This document shows, in pieces, positions 1 through 8,586 of a DNA stretch of 60,505 nt (position 1 is the first letter of the stretch; each line of letters begins with the position of its first letter). The DNA is from a virus. The DNA lies in IMG/VR virus record IMGVR_UViG_3300032213_000971, positions 1-60,505 of that record; one strand, 5' to 3'. A model generated the notes under the pieces. The model saw only the letters and a program-made list of their open reading frames with translations, was not told the DNA's origin and did not search any database. Made by a program: the position numbers and the translations under genes.

Positions 1-123
1 AGCAACTTATTACGCAAATCCTCAAGATGAAAATAATCTTTTGATTTATAGTTCTTTTGCTGATGCACAAAACAAAGCAAATCCAGTTTTGATGTCTGGA
101 TCTAGCGGAAAGTTTAATATCGA
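1..123. repeat. Terminal direct repeat, left copy (circular overlap)
   Basis: These 123 bases are identical to the last 123 bases of the window. The reading frame of the adaptor gene runs through both copies without a shift, as expected if the sequence is a circular or circularly permuted genome written with an assembly overlap. A true short terminal repeat is the alternative, but it would lie inside a coding gene, which makes it less likely. Confidence 0.93.
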
Positions 124-2398
124 CATTAAAAAACAGATTTCTCCGCAGACGACATTAAAATTTAATGTAAAACACTACTATTTAAACGGAGATGAGGTGC
201 AAGCGTTTACTTCTGGTGGAACTCTCCCTGCTCCTTTGATTTCTGGTCAAAAGTATTTCGTAAATGTAATTGATACTTTTACAATCTCACTGCACACCAA
301 TATTGCAGATGCGAATGCTTCTAGCGCGAACTCATTGGTTAATCCAGTTGTTCTAACAGACGCAGGAACTGGTGTAAATGCTCTGGTGAAACTAATCCCA
401 GCAACATCTTCAATAGGAACGCAATCACAAATTACTGCTCCCGGATTCCCTGTTGCTGCGCCATTAGGATCTGGTGCTACTGCTACTGCCGTTGTGGTCG
501 GTTCTGTCAATGGACAGTTTGATATAACAAACCCCGGGAGCGGTTACACTACAGCACCAACCATCACGTTTAGTTCTCCCCCAAGCCCACCAGAAGGATC
601 TGGTCAAATTGCAAGTCCAGCAACAGGCTACGCAGTTATGGTTCCTGATGGGCCGGGACTATTAACAAATAAAGTAGCTAGTATTGTGCTTACGAATGCA
701 GGGTCTGGATACTCTTCTGCTCCGACGATTACTTTTTCTACGGGGAATGCATCTGCATCATGCGCTATTACTACATCTCTTGTTTCTAGATTCACAGTAA
801 CGAACGGCGGATCTGGTTATACAGACGCACCGATTGTTAAGATTACAGGAGGAGGAGGAACAGGAGCAACAGCAACTGCGATTGTTGACCCAAACAGCAA
901 CACAGTAACGGGATTAAATATCATAACGGAAGGAACCGGGTATACTTCAACCCCAACAGTTACCATAACTGCGTCTTCTGGTGTATTTGTTGAATTTGTA
1001 TCTACTGGCGCACTTCCCTCTCCTTTGGAGTCTGGAGTAGCATACACAGCAGAGCCTCCGCTAAATACAACAACAGGAAATTTCACAGTAAAGACAACTC
1101 AAGGGAATACAATCAACATTACTAGTGCGCCAACAGGCAATTTTTTCCTAGCTCTTTCTAGGTCTTTTACTGTTGGTTTTAACAATATATGGAATGGAGA
1201 CTTCTCTGGCATTACTACTGGGCAAGGTGTCTATTTAGATTCTGACTACCTCCTTCCAACAGGAGTTAGCTCTAATTTTTTGTACTATATCAGGAAACTA
1301 AACAACACTTCAGCGCAGTTGTATAATAGTCCTGAAAATGCCAGTTCAACGACAACAACGCAGGGTCTTATTGCTATTTCTCAAATAGGGACAGGGCAAA
1401 CATATTATGCTATCAGGAATCCCGCCTATGCAAAAGCATACAATAATCTTTTGTTTGTAGAATATAATCAATATATCAATTCAAGCACGATTGTAACATT
1501 CTCTACAACAGGAACATTGCCTTCCCCTTTAACAGCGAACACAAATTATCTTGTTAGTCCGCAAGGGCAATATCTTTCTATCACCGATCTGAACAACAAT
1601 CCGATTGTTTTTTCTCAAAACGCGATTCCTACTTTGCAGATTGGAGAGTTGAACCTTTTGATTCAAAGGGATTTTACAATCGTTCCATCAACAAATTTAC
1701 AAGCAACAAACAGCCTATTTAACACAGGGGATCAACTGACAGTAAGACCGAGTCCAAACGATTCTTTGCCTTATGGACTACAACAAAGCACGTTGCAATC
1801 ACCTCAATATTATTACGCTAGAACAATTGGTTCTAATTTAATAGAAATATACGACACAGAAAGCAACGCTCTTAACATTGCTTCAACAAATGGAAGAGTT
1901 ACATTTTATGATATTGGCAATTTAGTAAATAGTGCGTTTTTTACAGATGTAATTTTGCCTCCTGTGCTAATTAAAAGCATTTACCACATAGAAAAGCCAG
2001 AGACATTGGGATACGTTAGCCTGTATGCGTTCGACAACGGAAGAAGCAACGACATGGCTCTGATTGGGCAGTATCACCCGAAAGAAACCAATCCTAAATA
2101 TCGCAGGATTAGGATCGGAAAGCAGTGTTCTTGGGCTAGGGTTATTTACCGGGTAAAAGCACCGCAAATATCCAGCGAATACGATTACATTCCTGTTGAA
2201 AACCAACGCGCAATTTTAGCTGCTCTACATGCCGTGGATCTGGAGGACAAAGACTTCTTTGACCAATCTCAAAAGTATTGGGCAGTCGCATACGGTTATT
2301 TGAGGAACCAGAACGAGAGCATGGAAGGTCACGCTATGCAGCCACCTCAAATCAATAATATCACTTATGGTGATTATACTGACGAGGTGATGTTCTAA
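2..2398 (+). CDS. Tail adaptor-like protein, C-terminal part (rest of gene at window end)
   Basis: This is the downstream part of a 1111-residue protein that begins at 59445 and crosses the circle junction; the frame is open from base 2. It carries four copies of a glycine-rich repeat with core GSGYT-x-AP-T-hydrophobic-T near 535-575, 705-745, 810-850 and 940-975, often followed by a GGGTGATATA-like stretch. These repeats are common in phage structural proteins and probably form small beta modules. The last 150 residues are helical and contain YDYIPVENQ followed by an alanine-rich helix, similar to the end of T7 gp11-type adaptor (tail tubular A) proteins. I infer an adaptor fold interrupted by a large beta-rich insertion. 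The stop codon is two bases before the nozzle-like gene, so the two genes are probably translated together. Confidence 0.72.
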   Translation, partial: ATYYANPQDENNLLIYSSFADAQNKANPVLMSGSSGKFNIDIKKQISPQTTLKFNVKHYYLNGDEVQAFTSGGTLPAPLISGQKYFVNVIDTFTISLHTNIADANASSANSLVNPVVLTDAGTGVNALVKLIPATSSIGTQSQITAPGFPVAAPLGSGATATAVVVGSVNGQFDITNPGSGYTTAPTITFSSPPSPPEGSGQIASPATGYAVMVPDGPGLLTNKVASIVLTNAGSGYSSAPTITFSTGNASASCAITTSLVSRFTVTNGGSGYTDAPIVKITGGGGTGATATAIVDPNSNTVTGLNIITEGTGYTSTPTVTITASSGVFVEFVSTGALPSPLESGVAYTAEPPLNTTTGNFTVKTTQGNTINITSAPTGNFFLALSRSFTVGFNNIWNGDFSGITTGQGVYLDSDYLLPTGVSSNFLYYIRKLNNTSAQLYNSPENASSTTTTQGLIAISQIGTGQTYYAIRNPAYAKAYNNLLFVEYNQYINSSTIVTFSTTGTLPSPLTANTNYLVSPQGQYLSITDLNNNPIVFSQNAIPTLQIGELNLLIQRDFTIVPSTNLQATNSLFNTGDQLTVRPSPNDSLPYGLQQSTLQSPQYYYARTIGSNLIEIYDTESNALNIASTNGRVTFYDIGNLVNSAFFTDVILPPVLIKSIYHIEKPETLGYVSLYAFDNGRSNDMALIGQYHPKETNPKYRRIRIGKQCSWARVIYRVKAPQISSEYDYIPVENQRAILAALHAVDLEDKDFFDQSQKYWAVAYGYLRNQNESMEGHAMQPPQINNITYGDYTDEVMF

Positions 2399-2399
2399 A

Positions 2400-4538
2400 A
2401 TGAAAAGCCCAAATATCACTTCAGGCAGGCAGGAAAAAACATCCGCTGCGTGGTTCATGGGGGCAAACAGCGTACGCAACCCGTGGACACTACCAGAAAA
2501 TCAATATAAATGGGGAGTCAATGTAACTTGCCGAGGCGGCATGGTTCAAACAAGACCCGGTTACACAATGAAATTGTCTCTGCCTGCTGGCAATTTCCAA
2601 GGTGGGGTTGTTTTTAACGCAAATAAGCAAGCGCAATCATCTTTGGTAATAACCGGGTACGGAGGATCAGGAGAGACTTATAGAAATACAATTTATGATT
2701 ACAACGGAAACGCAGTCGAAGCAGCAGAACTCCCGTATATTGTTTTTGCTGTAGATGGAAAAGTTTATTTCCTCCCCTTTCCGTTAGTTCAACCATCATC
2801 ATGGGAGGATCATCGTTTGACCGGGATCGAAATGAACCCGGACGCAGACAAAATCAATTTCGTTATAGCCACAAGGTCTGCAACTATTAGCACTGGCGGT
2901 GGTGTTGCTGTTACCCCTTCTCACAGGATAATTATTATCCAAGATGGGTCTAACACACCCTGTTATTGGGACGGTTCAAACGACACTGGGAACTTGGCAG
3001 AAAATATGCCAATTGGATACTGGATGGCATATTCTGGAAACAGGCTTTGGGTCGCAAACGGAAACATTATTTCCGCATCTGATTTGGCTAATCCTATTGG
3101 ATGGGAAGAAAGAAAAACAGGCAGCGGAAGGGGTGATTTTAGTGTTCCAAGAAAGGTTACTGCACTTCAAGACTATGTCGGCCAAAACAACGAGACCAGC
3201 CTCTATGTTTTTACCGATCAATCGACGTATTCTATTGCCAGCGGAATTTTAGACCGAAACGCATGGGCAAATACTGCAAATTTCCAAAGCAATATTTTCC
3301 CTCATATTGGTTGCGTTGCCGGGAAAAGCATCGCGTTTCAGGCCGGGCAGATGTGGTGGTACTCGCAAGGCGGACTGGTTAGCGTTGACGTTGCATCAGC
3401 CTCTTACTTATCAAGTCAGATTCTTTTCAAAGACATTGAAATGGCAAAAGCGAAGAGGCTAATGCCATCTGATTACACTGGCATATGCGCTACTTCTTTT
3501 GAGAACTACATCCTGTATTCAATTCCGTATCTTGAAAAGCTGAACAGCGTAACGATGGTTTTGGATTACGCAGTGGCATCGGAGTGGAATCAAAACAAGA
3601 TCCCGGCTTGGTCTGGAGTTTGGACAGGCATCCGACCAGTAGAATGGGCTGCTGGAATGATTGATAATCAGCCAAAGCTATTTGCTTTTTCAGTCGATTA
3701 CTCTCCATCTTCAGATGGATCATACAACCACTTGTGGGAGGCTTTCACACCAGAACGAGAGGACAAGTATTTCGAGATAAACCAAGACGGCTCAACTACA
3801 GAGCGAGTAAACAGGATTTACTGCCAGTTTGAAACTGGACTTCTTGGTGACACAATGGATCTTAAACAACTTGTTTACGGGGAAGTGGATTGCAGTCAGA
3901 TTGCTGGCACAGTCGATGTAAAAGTATCTTTCCGGGGGACAAAGGGAAAATACCAAAGCATATTGGATAAAAGGATTTTAGCAGTTACAGAAAAGTACCA
4001 GTATGAAAATACTTCAGAGCAGGGAGAAATAGAAGATTTAGGCATCCTTCAGACGCAGGCTCGCAGGCTTATTACTGAAAACATAGGAGGTAAAAATGAC
4101 AAACCATCATGCGAATCAGACTACTCAAATGATGTAGATAAGTGTTTCAGTTTTCTTGTTGAATGGTGCGGTGCTTTGGGGGTCGATTCCGTAAGGATGT
4201 ATCTTGATCCTTGGCCTGATAAATCAATTGGCAGGAAAAGTGAAAACGAAACAATTTATTGTGCTGTTGGAGAAAATGGAGATTCTAAAACATTCAACCT
4301 ACAAACCGCTTCCGTAGAAAAAGCACCTGAAGGTGTAAACTCTTGGAAAAGCACGCAGACAAGGACAGTCACGCTACGTTGCAATGGGGGATCGACTGTC
4401 CCGGCAGTTTCTTCTACGGCAACGGCAAGCTACATTAGTTACGTTTCAGAAGCTGACGCTGCTACTCAAGCTGCACTAATAGCTACTCAAGAGGCGACAA
4501 CTGCCGCTAATCTATACAGGAAAACAAACCCCTGCTAA
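2400..4538 (+). CDS. Tail nozzle-like protein (T7 gp12 / tail tubular B position)
   Basis: This 712-residue protein begins one base after the preceding stop. The N-terminus (GANSVRNPWTLPENQ, then RGGMVQTRPGY) and the following repeated short beta strands with WDG, YWDGS, GNRLWVANG and DQSTYSIASG motifs are typical of phage tail nozzle proteins that fold as a beta propeller. The position directly after the adaptor-like gene matches T7 gp11-gp12 order. It would form the distal tube of a short tail through which DNA leaves the capsid. The last 100 residues are alanine- and threonine-rich with several cysteines and look like a separate extension. The fold assignment is from pattern, not from a search. 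Confidence 0.68.
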   Translation: MKSPNITSGRQEKTSAAWFMGANSVRNPWTLPENQYKWGVNVTCRGGMVQTRPGYTMKLSLPAGNFQGGVVFNANKQAQSSLVITGYGGSGETYRNTIYDYNGNAVEAAELPYIVFAVDGKVYFLPFPLVQPSSWEDHRLTGIEMNPDADKINFVIATRSATISTGGGVAVTPSHRIIIIQDGSNTPCYWDGSNDTGNLAENMPIGYWMAYSGNRLWVANGNIISASDLANPIGWEERKTGSGRGDFSVPRKVTALQDYVGQNNETSLYVFTDQSTYSIASGILDRNAWANTANFQSNIFPHIGCVAGKSIAFQAGQMWWYSQGGLVSVDVASASYLSSQILFKDIEMAKAKRLMPSDYTGICATSFENYILYSIPYLEKLNSVTMVLDYAVASEWNQNKIPAWSGVWTGIRPVEWAAGMIDNQPKLFAFSVDYSPSSDGSYNHLWEAFTPEREDKYFEINQDGSTTERVNRIYCQFETGLLGDTMDLKQLVYGEVDCSQIAGTVDVKVSFRGTKGKYQSILDKRILAVTEKYQYENTSEQGEIEDLGILQTQARRLITENIGGKNDKPSCESDYSNDVDKCFSFLVEWCGALGVDSVRMYLDPWPDKSIGRKSENETIYCAVGENGDSKTFNLQTASVEKAPEGVNSWKSTQTRTVTLRCNGGSTVPAVSSTATASYISYVSEADAATQAALIATQEATTAANLYRKTNPC

Positions 4539-4540
4539 AT

Positions 4541-4786
4541 ATGCCATCTATTTTAACAGCAGCCAATCCTGTAACGGAATTTCCCAATAAATACATCAGC
4601 CCTTATGGCAACGATGGTGTAATCCCATTGTATTCAAGCATTCCAATCTACAATATTCCCTCAAACTCTACTTGCCTTCCTTGTGTTGTTTGCGGAACAT
4701 CCTCGACTAGGTCGGAAATTAATTCTTCACAAGCCATTGGATTCAAAATTAACCAACAAACTGGGGTTGTTACGACCCTGACCTAA
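4541..4786 (+). CDS. Small hypothetical virion-region protein
   Basis: This is an 81-residue protein with no family I recognise. It starts two bases after the nozzle gene and ends four bases before the next start, so it belongs to the tail operon. It is rich in Pro, Ser, Asn and Ile, has one CxxC pair (CLPCVVCG), and has no transmembrane segment. A small structural or accessory tail protein is the simplest guess from context. Confidence 0.6.
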   Translation: MPSILTAANPVTEFPNKYISPYGNDGVIPLYSSIPIYNIPSNSTCLPCVVCGTSSTRSEINSSQAIGFKINQQTGVVTTLT

Positions 4787-4790
4787 TAAA

Positions 4791-5168
4791 ATGAACAAAT
4801 ACCAATACAAATACGTCCCAAGGAACACAGTCGAATTTAAGCAGATGCAGGAATTTGCTAAATCCTTCGACCACACAATAGTAGAACATCCTTCTATTAA
4901 TGTTTTTGCCCACTACAGAAATGAACAGTTGTTTGGATACAGCGATCATTGCTCATTCCCGGTTATTTACCCTGCATTTCACCCCGAATTCACCAAACCA
5001 AGGGACGTAATTCAGACGATGACTGACTGGAGGCATTATTCTCAAATCAACGGAAGCCTTGGGTATTTGGGAGTTCCAACTAAAGAATTGAGGCCAAACT
5101 TTCCTGATGAAACAATGGAAAAACTTGGGCTTGTAAAACTCAACAGAGAATTATATTATCCTTCGTAA
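4791..5168 (+). CDS. Hypothetical protein at the T7 gp13 position
   Basis: This is a 125-residue protein. The sequence (VFAHYRNEQLFGYSDH, then YPAFHPEF and the ending KLGLVKLNRELYYPS) has the strand-helix rhythm of short GNAT-like phage proteins that sit between the nozzle and internal virion genes, but I see no clear acetyl-CoA loop. In T7 this position is gp13, an internal virion protein that is ejected. The role here is inferred only from order. Confidence 0.5.
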   Translation: MNKYQYKYVPRNTVEFKQMQEFAKSFDHTIVEHPSINVFAHYRNEQLFGYSDHCSFPVIYPAFHPEFTKPRDVIQTMTDWRHYSQINGSLGYLGVPTKELRPNFPDETMEKLGLVKLNRELYYPS

Positions 5169-5171
5169 TTT

Positions 5172-6551
5172 ATGGGAAGTTCACCTACATATGTCCCTTC
5201 TGCCCCTGATAATAATCAGGCTGCTTACAATATCATGGCTGCTCAAATTGCAGCACAGGGGAATCTTTACCAGCAGAAACTCAAAAGTGATCTTGCTTTT
5301 CAACAAGCAAGGGGAGAGATCGAATCCCCACTGCTTAAAGCGTATAGCGATGCTCAAATTGGTCTTCAGAAAACGCAGAAAGACATTGAGATGGGGTATT
5401 TGCAGAGTCTTGCAAAGGGGCAGTTGGGGCTATTGGAAACGCAAGGAGCCATTCAGTCAGGGCAACTTAAAACTAGGGACGCTGTTCAATCTAGCCTGCT
5501 AGACCTACAAAACCAGCAACTGCTCCGGGAGGCTCAATTTGCTCCCACTATGGAGCGTTTCGACGCGAATAAAGCCGCAGAGGAGTCTAAAAAATTCGCC
5601 ATTGGCAATGTTCAAAGGCAACGCGAGGCAGAAGAGATCCTAAACCCGGAAGCCGCTAAAATTAGGAGGGAATTGGCTTCCGATGTAGATAAATACACTA
5701 GCGCAGATTACGACAAGGAGTGGATGAACCAACTCATTAAGTCTGGAATCGTCCGCAATCTTCAGTCTGGCCTTGGTTCAGGAACTTTGTCTGAAGCATC
5801 TTTCGCAGATCAGTCTTTGGAGCAAAAACGTAAAAGAGACCTAGAGAACATGTCGCTCCGGGAGCAGTACCTAAAACTGACTCCTCAAATCTCTACGCTA
5901 GATCCACAAGCCCTTATTGGGCAGCAACAGCAAACAGAACAGCAGAATTTGAATCGCATGAATCAGTGGCAACAGGGCATCCTGCAAGCCGCAAGAGGTC
6001 TTGGTGAAAATGTCGGTCGAGTTGGAATGGCTAATGTTGGTGAACTTTCTCAAATGCAGAATCAAAATCTTGCTGGCCTTTCTGCTCAACAAGCGCAGAA
6101 TATGTCTAATTTTGGGAACCTTCAATTTGCAGGAGCAAACAGAGTCAGGGAAGATGTGCTTGGTTCGTTGAACACACTAGGCCAGACTCAAATTAACAAC
6201 ATTAATTCTGTATTTGGTCAACAAGCAGGAAACTTGCAATCCATGTCAGATTTCCTTAATCGCTCCATGAGTGGTGCGCTATCTCTTAACCAAACCAATA
6301 GGCAGGAATGGCGCGATTACCAGAATGCGCTATCGCAAATATCGGCACAAAACGCTGCCAACCAAAACGCAACCACAGGCGCATTGATCGGTGCCGTTGG
6401 AACTATTGCTGGCGGTGCGCTTGGTGGCCCGATGGGCGCGATGATTGGAGGATCACTTGCTGGGTTAGGATCTAAAGCAGTTATGCCTTCTGGTGGATAT
6501 ACTCCAATGTCGTCAGCACCAGCTTCTGTTAAATCAAAATACGGATGGTAA
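5172..6551 (+). CDS. Internal virion / DNA ejection protein with glycine zipper
   Basis: This 459-residue protein is mostly predicted helix, rich in Gln, Ala and Asn, with long amphipathic stretches. Residues about 395-430 form a hydrophobic glycine zipper (GALIGAVGTIAGGALGGPMG). Short ejected proteins such as T7 gp14 and P22 gp7 carry comparable glycine-rich hydrophobic segments used to enter membranes. It lies after the nozzle-like gene and before the two coiled-coil proteins, as in T7 order. I infer that it is stored in the capsid and forms part of the DNA translocation channel in the host envelope. Confidence 0.6.
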   Translation: MGSSPTYVPSAPDNNQAAYNIMAAQIAAQGNLYQQKLKSDLAFQQARGEIESPLLKAYSDAQIGLQKTQKDIEMGYLQSLAKGQLGLLETQGAIQSGQLKTRDAVQSSLLDLQNQQLLREAQFAPTMERFDANKAAEESKKFAIGNVQRQREAEEILNPEAAKIRRELASDVDKYTSADYDKEWMNQLIKSGIVRNLQSGLGSGTLSEASFADQSLEQKRKRDLENMSLREQYLKLTPQISTLDPQALIGQQQQTEQQNLNRMNQWQQGILQAARGLGENVGRVGMANVGELSQMQNQNLAGLSAQQAQNMSNFGNLQFAGANRVREDVLGSLNTLGQTQINNINSVFGQQAGNLQSMSDFLNRSMSGALSLNQTNRQEWRDYQNALSQISAQNAANQNATTGALIGAVGTIAGGALGGPMGAMIGGSLAGLGSKAVMPSGGYTPMSSAPASVKSKYGW

Positions 6552-6592
6552 CAATTTCAACAAACAACACAAACAACTAACACACTACTATT

Positions 6593-7339
6593 ATGGGAGG
6601 AGGCCCTTCATTCATCAGTTCCCCTGCACCCGTGCAGCAGGACAACTCTGCTCAACTAATCGCCGCAATCAACGCTCAAAATGCAGCGATGATGCAAGCT
6701 CAAGCAGCGTATCAAGAAAAAGCATTGGCATACGGGAAAGAATCTGCCGCTGCTCAACTTGAATACAACAAATGGGCCGCTGAACAGCAACGGAACTTTG
6801 AATCAGCGCAAGCAGAACTTCAAAGAAAATTCCAAGACGAGTTCACAACGAAACAGACGCAACTAACGCAGGACTACGCTACCAAACAGCAGGAACGTGA
6901 AATTCAAGCTGCGGTAGATCGTGCTGCTGCTACAAAGCTCGCGCAAGATCAGGCGGCATATCAAACTGCTGTGTCTCAAGCCAATCAACTTGCAAACCAA
7001 AGCGAACAAGCCGCTTATCAGCAAATGGCCTCTGGTGATGCTATGCAAAAAGCAATGGATGTTGCTTCTGCTAATCAGTATGCTCAAGAAGCGTCAACGG
7101 CAGGCAAAAGCTACACTGGGCCTTCTTTCGACATCGGGCAAGCGGAACAACAGAAAATGCAAAACCTCCGTGCAGCATCTTCAAAAATTCCTGCATCTGC
7201 ATACAATCAAGCTATGCAACAGCAGAATCCTGCTATGAAATCTGCCGCAACGCAACAGACTTTGTTGAACCAGTTTGGCAACACTCAACAACAATTCAGT
7301 TCCCCTAAAGTTGATGATTTAAAGTTTGGTGGAGTGTAA
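6593..7339 (+). CDS. Ala/Gln-rich coiled-coil internal virion protein
   Basis: This 248-residue protein consists almost entirely of Ala, Gln, Glu and Lys with heptad-like spacing, so a long coiled coil is expected from about residue 25 to 150. The N-terminus is MGGGPSFISSP. The last residues, PKVDDLKFGG, are nearly the same as the end of the next protein, which suggests a common docking tail. No enzyme motif is visible. Its place between the glycine-zipper protein and the large internal proteins suggests an internal core or ejection component. The 41-base leader is A/C-rich and has no Shine-Dalgarno sequence. Confidence 0.6.
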   Translation: MGGGPSFISSPAPVQQDNSAQLIAAINAQNAAMMQAQAAYQEKALAYGKESAAAQLEYNKWAAEQQRNFESAQAELQRKFQDEFTTKQTQLTQDYATKQQEREIQAAVDRAAATKLAQDQAAYQTAVSQANQLANQSEQAAYQQMASGDAMQKAMDVASANQYAQEASTAGKSYTGPSFDIGQAEQQKMQNLRAASSKIPASAYNQAMQQQNPAMKSAATQQTLLNQFGNTQQQFSSPKVDDLKFGGV

Positions 7340-7356
7340 TATAAATTTTCCAGAAG

Positions 7357-8583
7357 ATGTACTCACCATTAAAAGCGGTAAATGATTACTTCAGTAGTTC
7401 TGTTGGTAGTAATCAATCCAAACTAAAATCGGTTTGGGCTAATGCAACGTCATCTCCTAAAACAGAATTAGATAAGCGTTCTTATGATACATATCTGAAA
7501 TCTTTGCGATGGGATGAAAGGGATGCAGAGACAAAAAGGATGGATGAAATAAAGAAGCAAGAAAAAATAGATTTCGACAAACAACGAGAAAAAGATCTCT
7601 TGCGTATTGGCCCTACAATTCGTCCCCCTTCGTTTAGTGGGCAAACACCAATCGTAGTAAAGGCACTGGACGCAGGGCAATCTGTTGGCGGAACTAAAAC
7701 AGCAATAACAAACCCAACTGGGACATATTTTGTTGAAAGCACGCAACAAGGGCCAAAGATTTCCGTTGCCACACAACAGGGAACTAGGACTTCCTCAAAT
7801 GCGACAAATATAACTCCCATTGTTAATTATAAAGAAGCACCAGTTGGTTCCTCTCCAATTATAAATAAACTCCTTGTTGATAATGCGAAAAAATTTCAAG
7901 AAAATCTTACAGGACAACTTGTTAATTCTGTCTATTCTGGAATGGCCGCACAAACTACTGCGCCAGAATATTCAATGACAGAAACAGGGATACAGGCAGT
8001 TCAGCCGTTGGTTCCTATCACAAAAGAACAAATAGATAAAAAAATTCAAGAAGACCTTGAATTGGAAAAAAATACAGCATCTCGATTGCAGCAAGAAAAA
8101 GAACTAGAAGCCGCGCAAAAACTTGAAGCACAAAAGCGTGAAACACAAACAAAACTAGACAAACAAGCGAAAATTAATGCTGAAATAGAAGCCAAAAGGA
8201 TCGCAGATGAGAAAGCGGCAGAAGCTGCAAGGTTTAGATCTCAACAACAATTCGATTACGATACGCAAATAGAATCTGCGTTAAAAGCCGCAGAAGGAAA
8301 TAGTTCTTTGGCTAGGAGGCAATTCTCCGCCTATGAAGATAGGCAAAAGACAATGGACGCTGAAAAGTTGGCTCAACAGCGAGCAAAAAGAGGAAACCCG
8401 GCTGGGTACGCTGGAGGATTTGCTCAAAAAGCAATTCAACCAACTCCTGCTACGCCTGCTGCAATTAAAGCCCCTGCAATGAAGGCACCACAACCCCCGG
8501 CAACAATTGAACCAACAGCAAATAAGGTTTCTTCTTCTTTCTTGCCTCCCAAGGTAGATGGATTACAATTTGGCGGAAACTAA
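7357..8583 (+). CDS. Coiled-coil internal virion protein with PKVDxLxFGG tail
   Basis: This is a 408-residue protein. The first 80 residues are charged and helical, 80-220 are low-complexity Thr/Ser/Pro-rich, and 220-340 form a strongly predicted coiled coil (EKELEAAQKLEAQK pattern). The C-terminus PPKVDGLQFGGN copies the ending of the preceding protein. No catalytic motif is visible. Neighbours on both sides are likely internal virion proteins, so I infer a scaffold or core role in the ejectosome. The start ATG follows an AGAAG sequence by one base. Confidence 0.58.
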   Translation: MYSPLKAVNDYFSSSVGSNQSKLKSVWANATSSPKTELDKRSYDTYLKSLRWDERDAETKRMDEIKKQEKIDFDKQREKDLLRIGPTIRPPSFSGQTPIVVKALDAGQSVGGTKTAITNPTGTYFVESTQQGPKISVATQQGTRTSSNATNITPIVNYKEAPVGSSPIINKLLVDNAKKFQENLTGQLVNSVYSGMAAQTTAPEYSMTETGIQAVQPLVPITKEQIDKKIQEDLELEKNTASRLQQEKELEAAQKLEAQKRETQTKLDKQAKINAEIEAKRIADEKAAEAARFRSQQQFDYDTQIESALKAAEGNSSLARRQFSAYEDRQKTMDAEKLAQQRAKRGNPAGYAGGFAQKAIQPTPATPAAIKAPAMKAPQPPATIEPTANKVSSSFLPPKVDGLQFGGN

Positions 8584-8586
8584 CAC

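Noticed and set aside
2225-2479. Minus-strand frame across the adaptor/nozzle gene junction
   Set aside because: It spans the end of one + strand gene and the start of the next and has no coding features of its own.
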